Shown here one piece after another: positions 16,554-24,705 of a stretch of DNA of 64,000 bases (position 1 is its first letter; every line of letters begins with the position of its first letter). The stretch is from Blautia hansenii DSM 20583 (GTDB lineage: Bacteria > Bacillota > Clostridia > Lachnospirales > Lachnospiraceae): NCBI RefSeq assembly GCF_002222595.2, contig NZ_CP022413.2, forward strand, positions 1,876,001 to 1,940,000. The letters are read 5' to 3'. The notes beneath the pieces were generated by a model. That model saw only the letters and a list, made by a program, of their open reading frames with translations. It ran no database searches and was not told the DNA's origin. Position numbers and translations under genes: made by a program.

Positions 16554-16979
16554 TCACATTGCTTTAATATCTTCTGTCACTTTTATCGTATCATCATTCA
16601 TCTGGTTTATTAAATTTTGTACTTTACTGGATAAGTCCGTTATTCGTTGCAAGGTATTTCTAGCTTCTTCCAACTCTTCATCTGAACAACTATACCATTT
16701 GAAATTCTTATAACTTTCAATTTTATCTTCTATAATTTGTAGTGCATTGTCAATTTTTCTGTCATTTATTCGATAAAGGCTTCTATTACATATGACTATC
16801 CCATCTTGTTTAAACCTATATAACTGATTATATAAGTTGTTTTTCTCTTTTTTATCATCAAAATTAAGCCCATAATCTTCTTTGCATATTTCCTCTAATT
16901 CGCTTATTGAATACCATTTTTCTTCTCGTTCTTTAAAAATTTCCATTAATGCTTTTTTTGTTTCATTATGCTTTGCCAT
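16554..16979 (-). CDS. Hypothetical protein, winged-helix-like
   Basis: 141 aa from the ATG at 16979 (MAKHNETKKAL), preceded by GGGAGG; the in-frame upstream extension lacks an RBS. The segment YSISELEEIC...LYNQLYRFKQDGIVICNRSLYRI reads like a winged helix, followed by a coiled coil (ARNTLQRITDLSSKVQNLI). Possibly DNA binding. Confidence 0.55.
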   Translation of the reverse strand: MAKHNETKKALMEIFKEREEKWYSISELEEICKEDYGLNFDDKKEKNNLYNQLYRFKQDGIVICNRSLYRINDRKIDNALQIIEDKIESYKNFKWYSCSDEELEEARNTLQRITDLSSKVQNLINQMNDDTIKVTEDIKAM

Positions 16980-17097
16980 TGCTTGCCTCCCTATAAAATT
17001 TACAGCATCAACTTTTGCTTCATCTGGATAAATATCTTTGCAATGTAACATTGCAGAAATACGTATTGCATCCAAGTATTCTGCTATTTATGCTGGA

Positions 17098-17340
17098 TCA
17101 ATTCCAGCCTTTCTTCCTATTCTCATAATACCATTTATTATTTTCATGTAGAATTTCTTTTCTTGCCACCTTTCTGCACTCATCTGGGCAGTATTTTTCT
17201 CTTAAACTTTGAAACTCTTTTCTGCATACCGGACAAGTGTATGTAATAGGAACACAAGATAATCCTTTTCGTCTCCTGTAATATATAGTATACCATGTCC
17301 CTATGTTTCTTGCCAGATTATTTCCATTTAATATTTTCAA
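17098..17340 (-). CDS. Zinc-finger small protein
   Basis: 80 aa. CPVCRKEF...KYCPDECRKVARKE is a treble-clef-like zinc finger with a basic context. RNA or DNA binding is possible; unproven. Confidence 0.55.
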   Translation of the reverse strand: MKILNGNNLARNIGTWYTIYYRRRKGLSCVPITYTCPVCRKEFQSLREKYCPDECRKVARKEILHENNKWYYENRKKGWN

Positions 17341-17545
17341 TTATTTTATCATAATAGTTGTCTGACAATTCTACAAATACTATAACACCATTTTCATCAG
17401 GACAATGAACAATGCATTTCACTTTGTATTCTAATCTTTTCCAGCTTCTTGTAATAATCATTCTATCTTCTCTTTTAGGAATAAAATCAATATTACCTAA
17501 ATTTTCTTTTGTATCCTTGTCAATTAAAAAAATATTCTTATTCAT
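17318..17545 (-). CDS. Small hypothetical protein
   Basis: 75 aa, beta-rich (MNKNIFLIDKDTKENLGNIDFIPKR). No recognised family. It overlaps the next gene by 23 bases in another frame. Confidence 0.5.
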   Translation of the reverse strand: MNKNIFLIDKDTKENLGNIDFIPKREDRMIITRSWKRLEYKVKCIVHCPDENGVIVFVELSDNYYDKIIENIKWK

Positions 17546-17550
17546 AACTA

Positions 17551-17658
17551 TTATTCCTCTCCTTTATAATCTGGTCTATAATGAAGACATTTCCTACAAT
17601 CGCTGTATTCACATTTTCCTCTGTAATATATCCATATACATTTTCCGTCTGGTTTCAT
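17551..17658 (-). CDS. Tiny cysteine-rich protein
   Basis: 35 aa: MKPDGKCIWIYYRGKCEYSD followed by CRKCLHYRPDYK. Four cysteines suit a mini zinc finger. RBS GGAGGA at 8 bases. The same kind of peptide recurs at 34.5 kb. Confidence 0.55.
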   Translation of the reverse strand: MKPDGKCIWIYYRGKCEYSDCRKCLHYRPDYKGEE

Positions 17659-17671
17659 GGTTTGTTTCCTC

Positions 17672-18004
17672 CTAATTACACTCTATATTAAACGCTTCTT
17701 CTAATTCTTCGTATTCCTTAGAAAGATATCTTAATAATTCCTTGTAAATATCAAGTTGCGCTGCCTGCAAAAATTCACACAGTTCTATTTCTGTTGTAAA
17801 AAATTTTTCAAACCCTGTTGAATTAGCCCATCTATCAAAAGCTACTCTTGTCGTAATTCTAAGCATCCATCTATTATTTGTTCCACTATGCGGCTCTACA
17901 ATCAAATAATGCACTATATCTGTTCTAGCATCTAAAAACCCATTTCCTTCTGATATTTCATAAGCCTCATTATCATTCTCAAACCACCGTTTAACATTTT
18001 TCAT
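17672..18004 (-). CDS. Hypothetical protein
   Basis: 110 aa, begins MKNVKRWFENDNEAYEI; mixed alpha/beta with an acidic C-terminal helix (YLSKEYEELEEAF). Not recognised. Confidence 0.55.
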   Translation of the reverse strand: MKNVKRWFENDNEAYEISEGNGFLDARTDIVHYLIVEPHSGTNNRWMLRITTRVAFDRWANSTGFEKFFTTEIELCEFLQAAQLDIYKELLRYLSKEYEELEEAFNIECN

Positions 18005-18018
18005 AATAAATTCCCTTT

Positions 18019-18231
18019 CTATGAAATGTGACTTTCATTATACTCAATAGGTTCAAGTTTAACTACATACCCTATTTTCTTTTCCTTATCGTAAATTTCC
18101 ATTTTTGCAGCTTCGCCACCTGTAACCCACTCAAAAGAAAACCTTTCACTATTATTTTCTACAATTTTTATTAAGTGGTCTAATAGCTCATTTGTATTTT
18201 TAGCTATTTCAATTTTTTCTTTCACTGCCAT
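18019..18231 (-). CDS. Small hypothetical protein
   Basis: 70 aa. A helical N-terminus (EIAKNTNELLDHLIKIV) precedes a beta hairpin (FSFEWVTGGEAAKMEIYDKE). Not recognised. Confidence 0.5.
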   Translation of the reverse strand: MAVKEKIEIAKNTNELLDHLIKIVENNSERFSFEWVTGGEAAKMEIYDKEKKIGYVVKLEPIEYNESHIS

Positions 18232-18270
18232 AACAACGCCTTTCTTCTATAATTTTATTTTTTTAATATC

Positions 18271-18305
18271 AAAAAAGCACTCAGATATATATTCTCTGAA
18301 TGCTT
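18271..18305 (-). terminator. Rho-independent terminator after hicB
   Basis: Minus-strand stem AAGCATTCAGA / TCTGAGTGCTT followed by T6, 23 bases after the hicB stop. Confidence 0.8.
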
Positions 18306-18327
18306 TTCGTATGTTTTCTATTTTGTT

Positions 18328-18768
18328 TTATACTCTACGTGAAACACCTAAAACACTAATAAGTGCTTCTTGTAATACTCTTGACACATTAATTCCTGCT
18401 TTATCTGCTTCATAATTCAACCAACTAGGTAATGAAACATTTTTTCTTACAACTTTTGTGTCAATCTTTCTTCTATATTCTACTAAATCCACATCAACTA
18501 TTGAAATTATATTCTTTCCTTCTCCTGCAAAAGTAGACTGTGTAATGTCAATATTTTCTAGCAAAGAAGGTTCTTTTATCTCATCTCCTTTATCTTCCTT
18601 TTCAATACAAGCAATTCCAATGGCATCTCTTGCCATCATAATTGCATCTGCCAGTGTACCTTTTGGTTTTCCTTCCTCATTTGCTTCCGTTAATATTTCC
18701 AAATCTGGCACTTCAATTAAAATATTCGTATCAACATCTGTAAATATTACTGGATATGCTACTTTCAT
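18328..18768 (-). CDS. hicB: HicB-type antitoxin
   Basis: 146 aa. The N-terminal partly degraded RNase-H-like fold (YPVIFTDVDTNILIEVPDLE, TLADAIMMARDAIG) neutralises HicA; the C-terminus has a ribbon-helix-helix-like DNA-binding tail (KNVSLPSWLNYEADKAGINVSRVLQEAL). It is downstream of hicA with a 36-base gap, in one transcript. It should repress the hicAB promoter. Intact. Confidence 0.9.
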   Translation of the reverse strand: MKVAYPVIFTDVDTNILIEVPDLEILTEANEEGKPKGTLADAIMMARDAIGIACIEKEDKGDEIKEPSLLENIDITQSTFAGEGKNIISIVDVDLVEYRRKIDTKVVRKNVSLPSWLNYEADKAGINVSRVLQEALISVLGVSRRV

Positions 18769-18804
18769 TTTATTGCCTCCTTATATATAAAGATGGGTAG
18801 GGGA

Positions 18805-18978
18805 TTATAATAATCCCCATTTTCTTAATATTGCTTTTGCCAACCGTTCATTGACTTCTCGATGACGTGGTATCTTCTCTTCATCATTGCCTCGTTTGTA
18901 TATATCGTGATTTCCACCATGTCTTTCAAAAACAAACCCACCATCTTCTAATCTCTTTATCAACTCACGTTGCTTCAA
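18805..18978 (-). CDS. hicA: HicA-type mRNA interferase toxin
   Basis: 57 aa from a TTG at 18978 (KQRELIKRLEDGGF), because GGAGG sits 11 bases before it; the in-frame GTG upstream overlaps that RBS. It has the dsRBD-like HicA fold with the catalytic-type His in RHGGNHDIYKRG and the tail PRHREVNERLAKAILRKWGL. HicA cleaves mRNA in a translation-independent way. Complete length for the family. Confidence 0.88.
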   Translation of the reverse strand: MKQRELIKRLEDGGFVFERHGGNHDIYKRGNDEEKIPRHREVNERLAKAILRKWGLL

Positions 18979-19004
18979 ATATAATTGCACCTCCTTACAA
19001 TTAT

Positions 19005-19060
19005 ATTATACACATTTATTGTGTAACGTCAATATGATTTGTACACAATTTTTACACAAT
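19005..19060 (-). promoter_or_regulatory. hicAB promoter and operator
   Basis: -35 TTGACG (19032-19027), 16-base spacer, -10 TATAAT (19010-19005). The spacer holds the inverted repeat TACACA-N5-TGTGTA (19009-19025), and two further TACACA half sites lie upstream. This is the expected position for HicB autorepression. Confidence 0.75.
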
Positions 19061-19063
19061 ATT

Positions 19064-19459
19064 TTATTCATTCAAAAACACCTCTCCATCACTATCAATG
19101 AATTTCTGAATAATTTCCTCTGCCCTTTTCTCAGTGACAACCCTGCTTCCATATTCCCAAGTAATCTTACTTTCAAACTCACATTCCGCAACAAGCCAGT
19201 CTAAATCCTCTAATGCTGCTTCATATTTCTGTTCCATGTTTTTAATACTATCATAATATCCATAGATGGCACATTCAATATCCTCTGTTGTCATCTTAGA
19301 TACGTCTATAGTACCTGCAACTACACTATATATACCTTCATCATCTATTGCATCTAACCAAAGTGCCTGAATGAACATATACTTTCTATCTCCTATATAT
19401 TTACGACATTGCATACAATCATCGTCAGTACACTCAAAACCATTTTTAACTTCTATCAT
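19064..19459 (-). CDS. Hypothetical acidic protein
   Basis: 131 aa from the ATG at 19459 (MIEVKNGFECTDDDCMQC), with GGTG upstream. The helical C-terminal part (AEEIIQKFIDSDGEVF) and CxxxxxxCxxC suggest a small metal-binding or structural protein. Not recognised. Confidence 0.55.
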   Translation of the reverse strand: MIEVKNGFECTDDDCMQCRKYIGDRKYMFIQALWLDAIDDEGIYSVVAGTIDVSKMTTEDIECAIYGYYDSIKNMEQKYEAALEDLDWLVAECEFESKITWEYGSRVVTEKRAEEIIQKFIDSDGEVFLNE

Positions 19460-19507
19460 ATAGAACACCTTTCGTTATAAAATTTTAACTCTTCTAATTG
19501 TTTTCCT

Positions 19508-19834
19508 TCATACCGCTTCCAACGCATCAGCCAAACCATCAAGCATTTCTTGAATAGCTTCTGCGTCCTCAATAAGTTCTCTAATGCTTTCAGGCACTCC
19601 GTTTACCTCACCTCTTGCCTCAATCCACATTTCTGCGTGTTCATCCGCATCAAAATCATTTGCGTACTTTCTTACCGATTCTGTAAAATCTTCTACTTCT
19701 ACAATGATAGAAAAATCTTCTCCTGCTGGTGAATACTTTTGAAGCTCAACTCTACCATCATCTGTATAAGAAGAAACACTCCAATCATTTTCTTCTAAAA
19801 TATCTATGTATTTTTGTTTTAATTCCTTCATCAT
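19508..19834 (-). CDS. Hypothetical acidic protein
   Basis: 108 aa. Begins ELKQKYIDILEENDWSVSSY, then a beta-hairpin, then a Glu/Asp-rich C-terminus (REL IEDAEAIQEM). Strong negative charge hints at a DNA-mimic or anti-defence type protein, but nothing specific is recognised. Confidence 0.55.
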   Translation of the reverse strand: MMKELKQKYIDILEENDWSVSSYTDDGRVELQKYSPAGEDFSIIVEVEDFTESVRKYANDFDADEHAEMWIEARGEVNGVPESIRELIEDAEAIQEMLDGLADALEAV

Positions 19835-19848
19835 GTTCTCTCTTCTTT

Positions 19849-20130
19849 CTATACTTCAATAATTTTATAAAAAGCACAGTCTTGTAGCAAATATTCTCTT
19901 GTAGATACATTTTTCAAATCAAGAGTATATCCGCTTCCATAAACAAGGGTTACATCATCATCTGCAAATCTAAGAACAGAAGGTGCATATTCATTTTCTC
20001 TTTTAACTGTTTCGATTTCTTCATTCAACAGTTCATTTAACTTTTCAACTGCTTCTTCGTATGTCTTACATTTTATTGCAACAAAATCTGTATCAAAATT
20101 ATATGTAATTACAACAATATATTCTTTCAT
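19849..20130 (-). CDS. Hypothetical protein
   Basis: 93 aa from the ATG at 20130 (MKEYIVVITYNFD), supported by GGGAGTG. The pattern of a short beta strand, KTYEEAVEKLNELL helix and VTLVYGSGYTLDL recurs as a small phage fold. Overlaps nothing after the corrected start. Confidence 0.55.
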   Translation of the reverse strand: MKEYIVVITYNFDTDFVAIKCKTYEEAVEKLNELLNEEIETVKRENEYAPSVLRFADDDVTLVYGSGYTLDLKNVSTREYLLQDCAFYKIIEV

Positions 20131-20143
20131 CCTCGACACTCCC

Positions 20144-20302
20144 TTACTCACAATCTGCTAAAGCTTCATATAAATCAGAAATCCTTTCTTCAATTTCTCT
20201 AATCTGTTCTGCCTCGTCTTCATCTGAGTTTTTCAATTTTTTTAATTCCTTTTCCCAACTATCAATTTCATTTAAAATTTCAAATCTATCATCTGAGTTC
20301 AT
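20144..20302 (-). CDS. Small coiled-coil protein
   Basis: 52 aa, nearly all charged helix (EILNEIDSWEKELKKLKNSD, then EIEERISDLYEALADC). RBS AGGA. Likely a dimeric coiled coil. Confidence 0.55.
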   Translation of the reverse strand: MNSDDRFEILNEIDSWEKELKKLKNSDEDEAEQIREIEERISDLYEALADCE

Positions 20303-20326
20303 AGTATTCCTCCTAAAAATCATAAT

Positions 20327-20503
20327 TTAATCTCTGTTACAGTAGTCTAAAAATGCTTCTATACTTTCCTCTGCTTCACATCTTGTCAAGCATCTACGAC
20401 CTTTGCATTTCTTTCTATGTAATGGTAATCCAGCCATTTTGCGTTCATTATTTCTTAGCAGCATCTTATCTGTTTTTGGGCTCTTTCTTGCACTTGTATT
20501 CAT
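20327..20503 (-). CDS. Small basic protein
   Basis: 58 aa from the ATG at 20503 (MNTSARKSPKTDK), preceded by AGGTGAGAG. Rich in Lys/Arg with CKGRRCLTRC, so nucleic-acid binding is plausible. Confidence 0.5.
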   Translation of the reverse strand: MNTSARKSPKTDKMLLRNNERKMAGLPLHRKKCKGRRCLTRCEAEESIEAFLDYCNRD

Positions 20504-20538
20504 ATTCACTCTCACCTTATAAAAGCGTTCTTTCATTA

Positions 20539-20835
20539 TTAAATGATTTCAATTTCCCACACATTATTACCACGAAAAGATTGTTTACAAACACCATTTT
20601 CAAACTCCCAATCTGAAGCTTTTCCATACTCAATCCAACTTCCTTTTCCATTATTTGCTAATGTCACTTCACTGTCAGGTTTTTCATTTTCAATACTATA
20701 GAATCCGTTTGTTAGTACCCAGTTAGGTTTTCTAATCTGCCCTTCATATTCTGGTTTAATATAATGTTTTCTGATAATAAATTTATGACCTTCTTTGATT
20801 GCTTTTTTCAGCTGTGATAAATTTTTAATTTCCAT
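20539..20835 (-). CDS. Hypothetical protein
   Basis: 98 aa. Begins EIKNLSQLKKAIKEGHKF, then an RKHYIKPEYEGQIRKPN segment and aromatic beta strands. This resembles small phage proteins that follow the pattern Lxxlkkal..g..f.i; role unknown. Confidence 0.55.
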   Translation of the reverse strand: MEIKNLSQLKKAIKEGHKFIIRKHYIKPEYEGQIRKPNWVLTNGFYSIENEKPDSEVTLANNGKGSWIEYGKASDWEFENGVCKQSFRGNNVWEIEII

Positions 20836-20864
20836 AATTATTTCCTCCGTTTGAAATTATCTTT

Positions 20865-21281
20865 TTATATCGTTATTTCTTCTATAATTCTCCCATACCA
20901 CAATGGACAACATCCGTCATATTTTCTACTAAACGAGTAATAACCATCTTTATCTTCAATTATTACTTGATTATATCCATCTCTTTTCGCAACACTTTTT
21001 GCATTATTCCTTATTTCAGTTAAGTCATTTATGTATTTTATTCTCTTAAATTGTTGATATGATCTATATATTCTTTTTGTTCCAAATTGAATTTCATTTT
21101 TTCCAGTAATATCATTATAAAAAGCATGAATAATAAGTTTTGCATTACCATGAATCTGCTTTTTACATTCTAAAAACGTAGGATTTTTATTAACCCCAAT
21201 CCATTCATATCCTGAACTTTTCAAATCTTTTGTAATTGTATTAAAAAACTTTTCTGTGTTTACAATATAAAAACCATCCAT
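20865..21281 (-). CDS. Hypothetical protein
   Basis: 138 aa from the ATG at 21281 (MDGFYIVNTEKFF), with GGAGAAAG upstream. Alternates basic helices and beta strands (LIIHAFYNDITGKNEIQFG). Not recognised. It sits directly downstream of the putative variable protein gene and its hairpin. Confidence 0.5.
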   Translation of the reverse strand: MDGFYIVNTEKFFNTITKDLKSSGYEWIGVNKNPTFLECKKQIHGNAKLIIHAFYNDITGKNEIQFGTKRIYRSYQQFKRIKYINDLTEIRNNAKSVAKRDGYNQVIIEDKDGYYSFSRKYDGCCPLWYGRIIEEITI

Positions 21282-21302
21282 TTTCTTTCTCCTATACTTC
21301 AC

Positions 21303-21322
21303 GGACTAGCTTGTGCTAGTCC
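21303..21322 (-). promoter_or_regulatory. Hairpin just downstream of a putative DGR variable region
   Basis: Perfect 8-bp stem GGACTAGC/GCTAGTCC with a 4-nt loop, 11 bases after the stop codon of the DUF6273 gene and without a T-run. Diversity-generating retroelement targets carry such a short hairpin right after the variable region, where it stimulates retrohoming. A weak terminator is the alternative. Confidence 0.5.
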
Positions 21323-21333
21323 TGTTTATTGGA

Positions 21334-21993
21334 CTAGTTCTCGTTTTCTACAGATACAAAGATATCAGATTTCAAAGAGATAAACGGGCGAACAGAGAAG
21401 TCAGCCCAGCCGCAACCGCCGCAGCCCACGCAACCATTGCAGCAGACAAACTGAACATTGGAAGCATTATGACCTTCATTTGTACTATCTGGTGTATCAA
21501 GCCAAAATGGGTTGTTGTTTTTCTCTCTATATAATCCTTGCCTTCTTGCAGCTCTATAATCGTCAATTCCACCTAATCTTATCGGACATTTACAAACTCC
21601 GTATGTTGTAAGTCCATCAAGAGATGTTAAATCAACCTCCTGTATACAAAGATTTTCTTTTCCGAAACCTTCTTCTACATATTTAATATATTCGGCGTTT
21701 AAAAATTTCTGAATTTCACTCCCATAAAAATTATTACTTTCCTTATCAAACCTGCGAGTTTCTGGTAACAACTCTTTTCTCCACAGCTTTGTTGTTTCAT
21801 CCTCATCATGCCTTATTACAATCCATTTGACTCCAATATTGTCAGTGACAACTTCACCGATTTTACAATCTTTTAAAAGCTTTTCAGAGGTATTTAAAAT
21901 CCCTTTTAAGCTTTCCTTTAATTCATCCGTAATCTTAATTACAATGGTATTTCCTTCAATTTTTACATTTTCTTTACTGATATTTAAATTCAT
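21334..21993 (-). CDS. DUF6273-type protein with putative DGR variable C-terminus
   Basis: 219 aa from the ATG at 21993 (MNLNISKENV), RBS GGAAAGG. The central and C-terminal parts follow the DUF6273 pattern (IGEVVTDNIGVKWIVI, FWLDTP, then SVRPFISLKSDIFVS), a fold used as a variable scaffold in phages. The stretch CCNGCVGCGGCGWADFS replaces the usual Asn-rich loop. Its Cys and Gly codons are mostly TGC and GGC, and the local DNA (about 21385-21450) is around two-thirds GC in a 30% GC region, as expected if template AAC codons were mutated at adenines. A hairpin follows the stop. Likely a surface or receptor-binding variable protein; the template repeat was not found. Confidence 0.65.
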   Translation of the reverse strand: MNLNISKENVKIEGNTIVIKITDELKESLKGILNTSEKLLKDCKIGEVVTDNIGVKWIVIRHDEDETTKLWRKELLPETRRFDKESNNFYGSEIQKFLNAEYIKYVEEGFGKENLCIQEVDLTSLDGLTTYGVCKCPIRLGGIDDYRAARRQGLYREKNNNPFWLDTPDSTNEGHNASNVQFVCCNGCVGCGGCGWADFSVRPFISLKSDIFVSVENEN

Positions 21994-22018
21994 AATATTA
22001 CCTGTCCTTTCCCTAACA

Positions 22019-22417
22019 TTACACATATACTTCCACATCAGTACCATTTATTAAACACAGCGTATACCATATCTTTCCTATCTTACAGCCACTAAACCCG
22101 TTCTTTATACATGCTTTAACAACATACTCTTTTTCTAAGTCTCGCAAACACTCTAAAGAGATTTCGTGGTTATTGTAGGTAGTCACTCTTTCAATATTCT
22201 GTAATTCTTCAATATCAATATTGAATTCATTTAGCAACAAATCATAAAATTCACTTTGTTTCTCAAATTCTCCTGATTGAAGTTCTTCATAATATGCGAC
22301 AAGAAAATGTTCATTTGAACATGGTGCTTCTTTTAAATGTACTTTTTCTCTCACTTCATCATTCATGTATGTAGCAATATTTTCCATTGTTAAATCATCA
22401 ATTTTGTATTTTTTCAT
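22019..22417 (-). CDS. Hypothetical protein
   Basis: 132 aa, acidic. Begins MKKYKIDDLTMENIATYM; the C-terminal part (SGCKIGKIWYTLCLINGTDVEVYV) resembles the end of the 60-aa gene at 22.9 kb (MYIGFNWYSIGLDDGTEIDVYC), so the two share a small domain. Confidence 0.55.
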   Translation of the reverse strand: MKKYKIDDLTMENIATYMNDEVREKVHLKEAPCSNEHFLVAYYEELQSGEFEKQSEFYDLLLNEFNIDIEELQNIERVTTYNNHEISLECLRDLEKEYVVKACIKNGFSGCKIGKIWYTLCLINGTDVEVYV

Positions 22418-22436
22418 AGGTTATTTCCCCTTACTT

Positions 22437-22670
22437 TTACAATCTAATAAATGTTTCTTCTGTAATTTCGCCTGATAAATTTAACCCAATAGATACAGAG
22501 TCAATTATTCTTTCCTTAATACAATCGCTTGTGATAATATTTATTGCATTTTTCTGTCCTTGTGTCATTTTGTAGTAGGGCAACGTAAATTTGAAGCCTT
22601 CATGATAGTTTTTAATTTTTTTAAATATATCTTTATATTCCTTTGATTTTTTAAATTCCATTTTATTCAT
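22437..22670 (-). CDS. Small hypothetical protein
   Basis: 77 aa, MNKMEFKKSKEYKDIFKKIK then a TQGQKNAINIITSDCIKE helix. Not recognised. Confidence 0.5.
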   Translation of the reverse strand: MNKMEFKKSKEYKDIFKKIKNYHEGFKFTLPYYKMTQGQKNAINIITSDCIKERIIDSVSIGLNLSGEITEETFIRL

Positions 22671-22698
22671 CTCTATTCTCCTACTAGAACAATTCTTA

Positions 22699-22842
22699 CT
22701 ACGCTATTTCCTTGTTTCCCCATCTGTTTGGATTATATTTTCCCCAAATTAGTTTATATTCCTTTTCTGGAACAACTGACACATTCTTGTTTTTTCCCAA
22801 TTTGTACAGTACAATATTTTTCGCTTCCAATATAAAATTCAT
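22699..22842 (-). CDS. Small hypothetical protein
   Basis: 47 aa: MNFILEAKNIVLYKLGKNKN followed by SVVPEKEYKLIWGKYNPNRW. The proline/tryptophan-rich end is protein-like rather than random. RBS weak. A 34-codon frame starting 21 bases earlier overlaps it and is the less likely reading. Confidence 0.4.
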   Translation of the reverse strand: MNFILEAKNIVLYKLGKNKNVSVVPEKEYKLIWGKYNPNRWGNKEIA

Positions 22843-22871
22843 TTAATAATTCCAACATTTTTCTTCCCTCC

Positions 22872-23054
22872 TTAATATCTACAATAAACATCAATTTCTG
22901 TTCCATCATCCAAACCGATTGAATACCAATTAAATCCGATATACATTCCGGAAGTCCCTAAACATTCCATACTTAAAACGTGCATTGAACATTCAACTTC
23001 TTCTAGTGTTTTCAAAGATACTTTCTTTCCATTTAGCTTTTTAAGTTCTTCCAT
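22872..23054 (-). CDS. Small hypothetical protein
   Basis: 60 aa. LNGKKVSLKTLEEVECSMHV and GFNWYSIGLDDGTEIDVYC; the C-terminus is similar to the end of the 132-aa protein at 22.0 kb. RBS GGAGGAAA. Confidence 0.55.
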   Translation of the reverse strand: MEELKKLNGKKVSLKTLEEVECSMHVLSMECLGTSGMYIGFNWYSIGLDDGTEIDVYCRY

Positions 23055-23066
23055 TTTTGTTTCCTC

Positions 23067-23312
23067 CTAATTACTTTGCTTTGCTTTACCAAGAGCTAAG
23101 AGCTTAATATAGAGCTTAAAAGAAACTCTTTGATTTTTATTTACAAATAAACTTTTGCATATTCTATGAATATTGTCCTTAGATACATTAACGAGCTTGG
23201 ATAAGAAATTTATATCGTAGCTTTTAATGATAGGTACTAACTCATCCTGTATTTCCTGTGAAGTTAAATTCTCAAATCTAATAATTTCATCTAAAATCAT
23301 TTCATAATCCAT
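23067..23312 (-). CDS. Hypothetical protein, HTH-like
   Basis: 81 aa, fully helical: LTSQEIQDELVPIIKSYDI, FLSKLVNVSKDNIHRICKSL. The second pair of helices resembles a helix-turn-helix, so DNA binding is possible. Confidence 0.5.
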   Translation of the reverse strand: MDYEMILDEIIRFENLTSQEIQDELVPIIKSYDINFLSKLVNVSKDNIHRICKSLFVNKNQRVSFKLYIKLLALGKAKQSN

Positions 23313-23328
23313 TATTTATCATCTCCTA

Positions 23329-23682
23329 TTAATTACTTTTCAATATATTTACAAACTTTTTCATCCATTCTTCTGAAACATTACCTGACATAATTGACTC
23401 TATAATATCCATGATATAATCAGTTTCGGTTACATCAAACAGGTTCGCTCTTTTCAAGTCTTCCAAATGTTTTTCTATAACCTCTGAATAATTAACTGTT
23501 ACACCTGTAGGATGAATAGTAGTTATTGTTAATAATTTAGATAATTCACTTATTGATTTATCCCACCACTTATCTCTTTCTTCAATGCCGCCATAAAAAT
23601 ACATTTCTACATAATACCCTTTATCCCATACAGTAATTTCATCATTATACTCTACTAATGATAAATATTCATATAATGTCAT
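23329..23682 (-). CDS. Hypothetical protein
   Basis: 117 aa. Begins MTLYEYLSLVEYNDEITVWDKGYYVE; the first 60 residues (small beta barrel, then WWDKSISELSKLL) are a pattern seen in other phage small proteins. Not assigned. Confidence 0.55.
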   Translation of the reverse strand: MTLYEYLSLVEYNDEITVWDKGYYVEMYFYGGIEERDKWWDKSISELSKLLTITTIHPTGVTVNYSEVIEKHLEDLKRANLFDVTETDYIMDIIESIMSGNVSEEWMKKFVNILKSN

Positions 23683-23694
23683 AGCTCTTCCCCC

Positions 23695-23988
23695 TTATTT
23701 CCAATTACGTCCACCAGTTGTTTTTGTTTTCCAATCTTTTCCATAGATATTCATTTTCTTGTACCTAAAGAAATCTTTTACACCCTCTACATCAAGTCTG
23801 TATTTTTCTTCTGGAAAAGGATACATTGGGGAATACTTTAATTCCATATTCCCCATTTCTTCCAGTGACTTAATGTATGGTTCTTTCGATTCATCGGAAG
23901 TAACACCTAGTTTATGTTCCCAGTATTTAATTTCGGTTTCCCAGAATTTATTTAATTCACATATTGTCTCTTCTCTACTAAAACTCAT
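23695..23988 (-). CDS. Hypothetical protein
   Basis: 97 aa from the ATG at 23988 (MSFSREETICELN), preceded by AAAGGA. Ends with KMNIYGKDWKTKTTGGRNWK. Not recognised. Confidence 0.5.
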   Translation of the reverse strand: MSFSREETICELNKFWETEIKYWEHKLGVTSDESKEPYIKSLEEMGNMELKYSPMYPFPEEKYRLDVEGVKDFFRYKKMNIYGKDWKTKTTGGRNWK

Positions 23989-24030
23989 ATATTTATCCTT
24001 TCTTGCAATCTCCAACTATGCAAATACTTA

Positions 24031-24688
24031 TTACCAACTACTGCTATACATAACAACTTCGTGTTCAAAATCAGTATCTCTTAAACAGTCTTCAAGAACA
24101 GCAATAGTATGTTTAATATCTTCTAAATACCATTGGTCATACTCTGTACTTCCAAAGAAAAATCCAGAAGCTGTAGGTAATAATTTCCTTGCTATAACAT
24201 TATTTTCAATAACTTGACCATCTTCATAATTATCTACCCATTCTCCATCAACATAGGTTTGACCATTCTTAACTTGTGCATCAATCAATTTTGAATTCTC
24301 CAAAACAATCTTACATAATGTAAGTAATTCTTCCAGTTGTTCTTTAGACACTTCATAAATTTCACAATCGTCATTTCCATCTTGTACATTTTCAACGAAC
24401 CATCTGTGAATTTGATTTGCCTTCCTCCAGTCTGCAAGATAAGATATAATACTCTTTCTACCATATTTTTTCTCATCATCCCATGAATAATACCTTGTAT
24501 TAAATTCACTTTCATATAAAGGCAGCAAGTCTTTATTTATTTTTTTCTTCTTTAACACCACACCATTCTAATAACGAATATTCGTTATCTTGTTCTTTCC
24601 ATTGTAAATAACAATTTATACTAATAATTTCTTTAATATTTGCATCATTAAATCTTTTCGCTTTATTTAAATACATATCTAATCCCAT
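24031..24688 (-). pseudogene. Frameshifted gene for a conserved ~225-aa phage/bacterial protein
   Basis: An ATG at 24688 opens MGLDMYLNKAKRFNDANIKE...LLEWCGVKEEKNK and stops; the next frame continues LLPLYESEFNTRYYSWDDEK, VADW-like ADWRKANQIHRWFVENVQDG, FFFGSTEYDQWYLEDI to 24031. I recognise these as the two parts of one conserved protein of unknown function (starts MGLDMYL, contains CGV). The break is at a run of seven A near 24.55 kb. The downstream part could be made from a GTG inside the run, but it lacks the conserved N-terminus. Confidence 0.65.
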
Positions 24689-24705
24689 AATATATTCCTC
24701 TCTTT

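Noticed and set aside
23710..23735. Match of the CCACCAGT spacer motif to coding sequence at 23.7 kb
   Set aside because: Only the first nine bases agree and the rest does not align.
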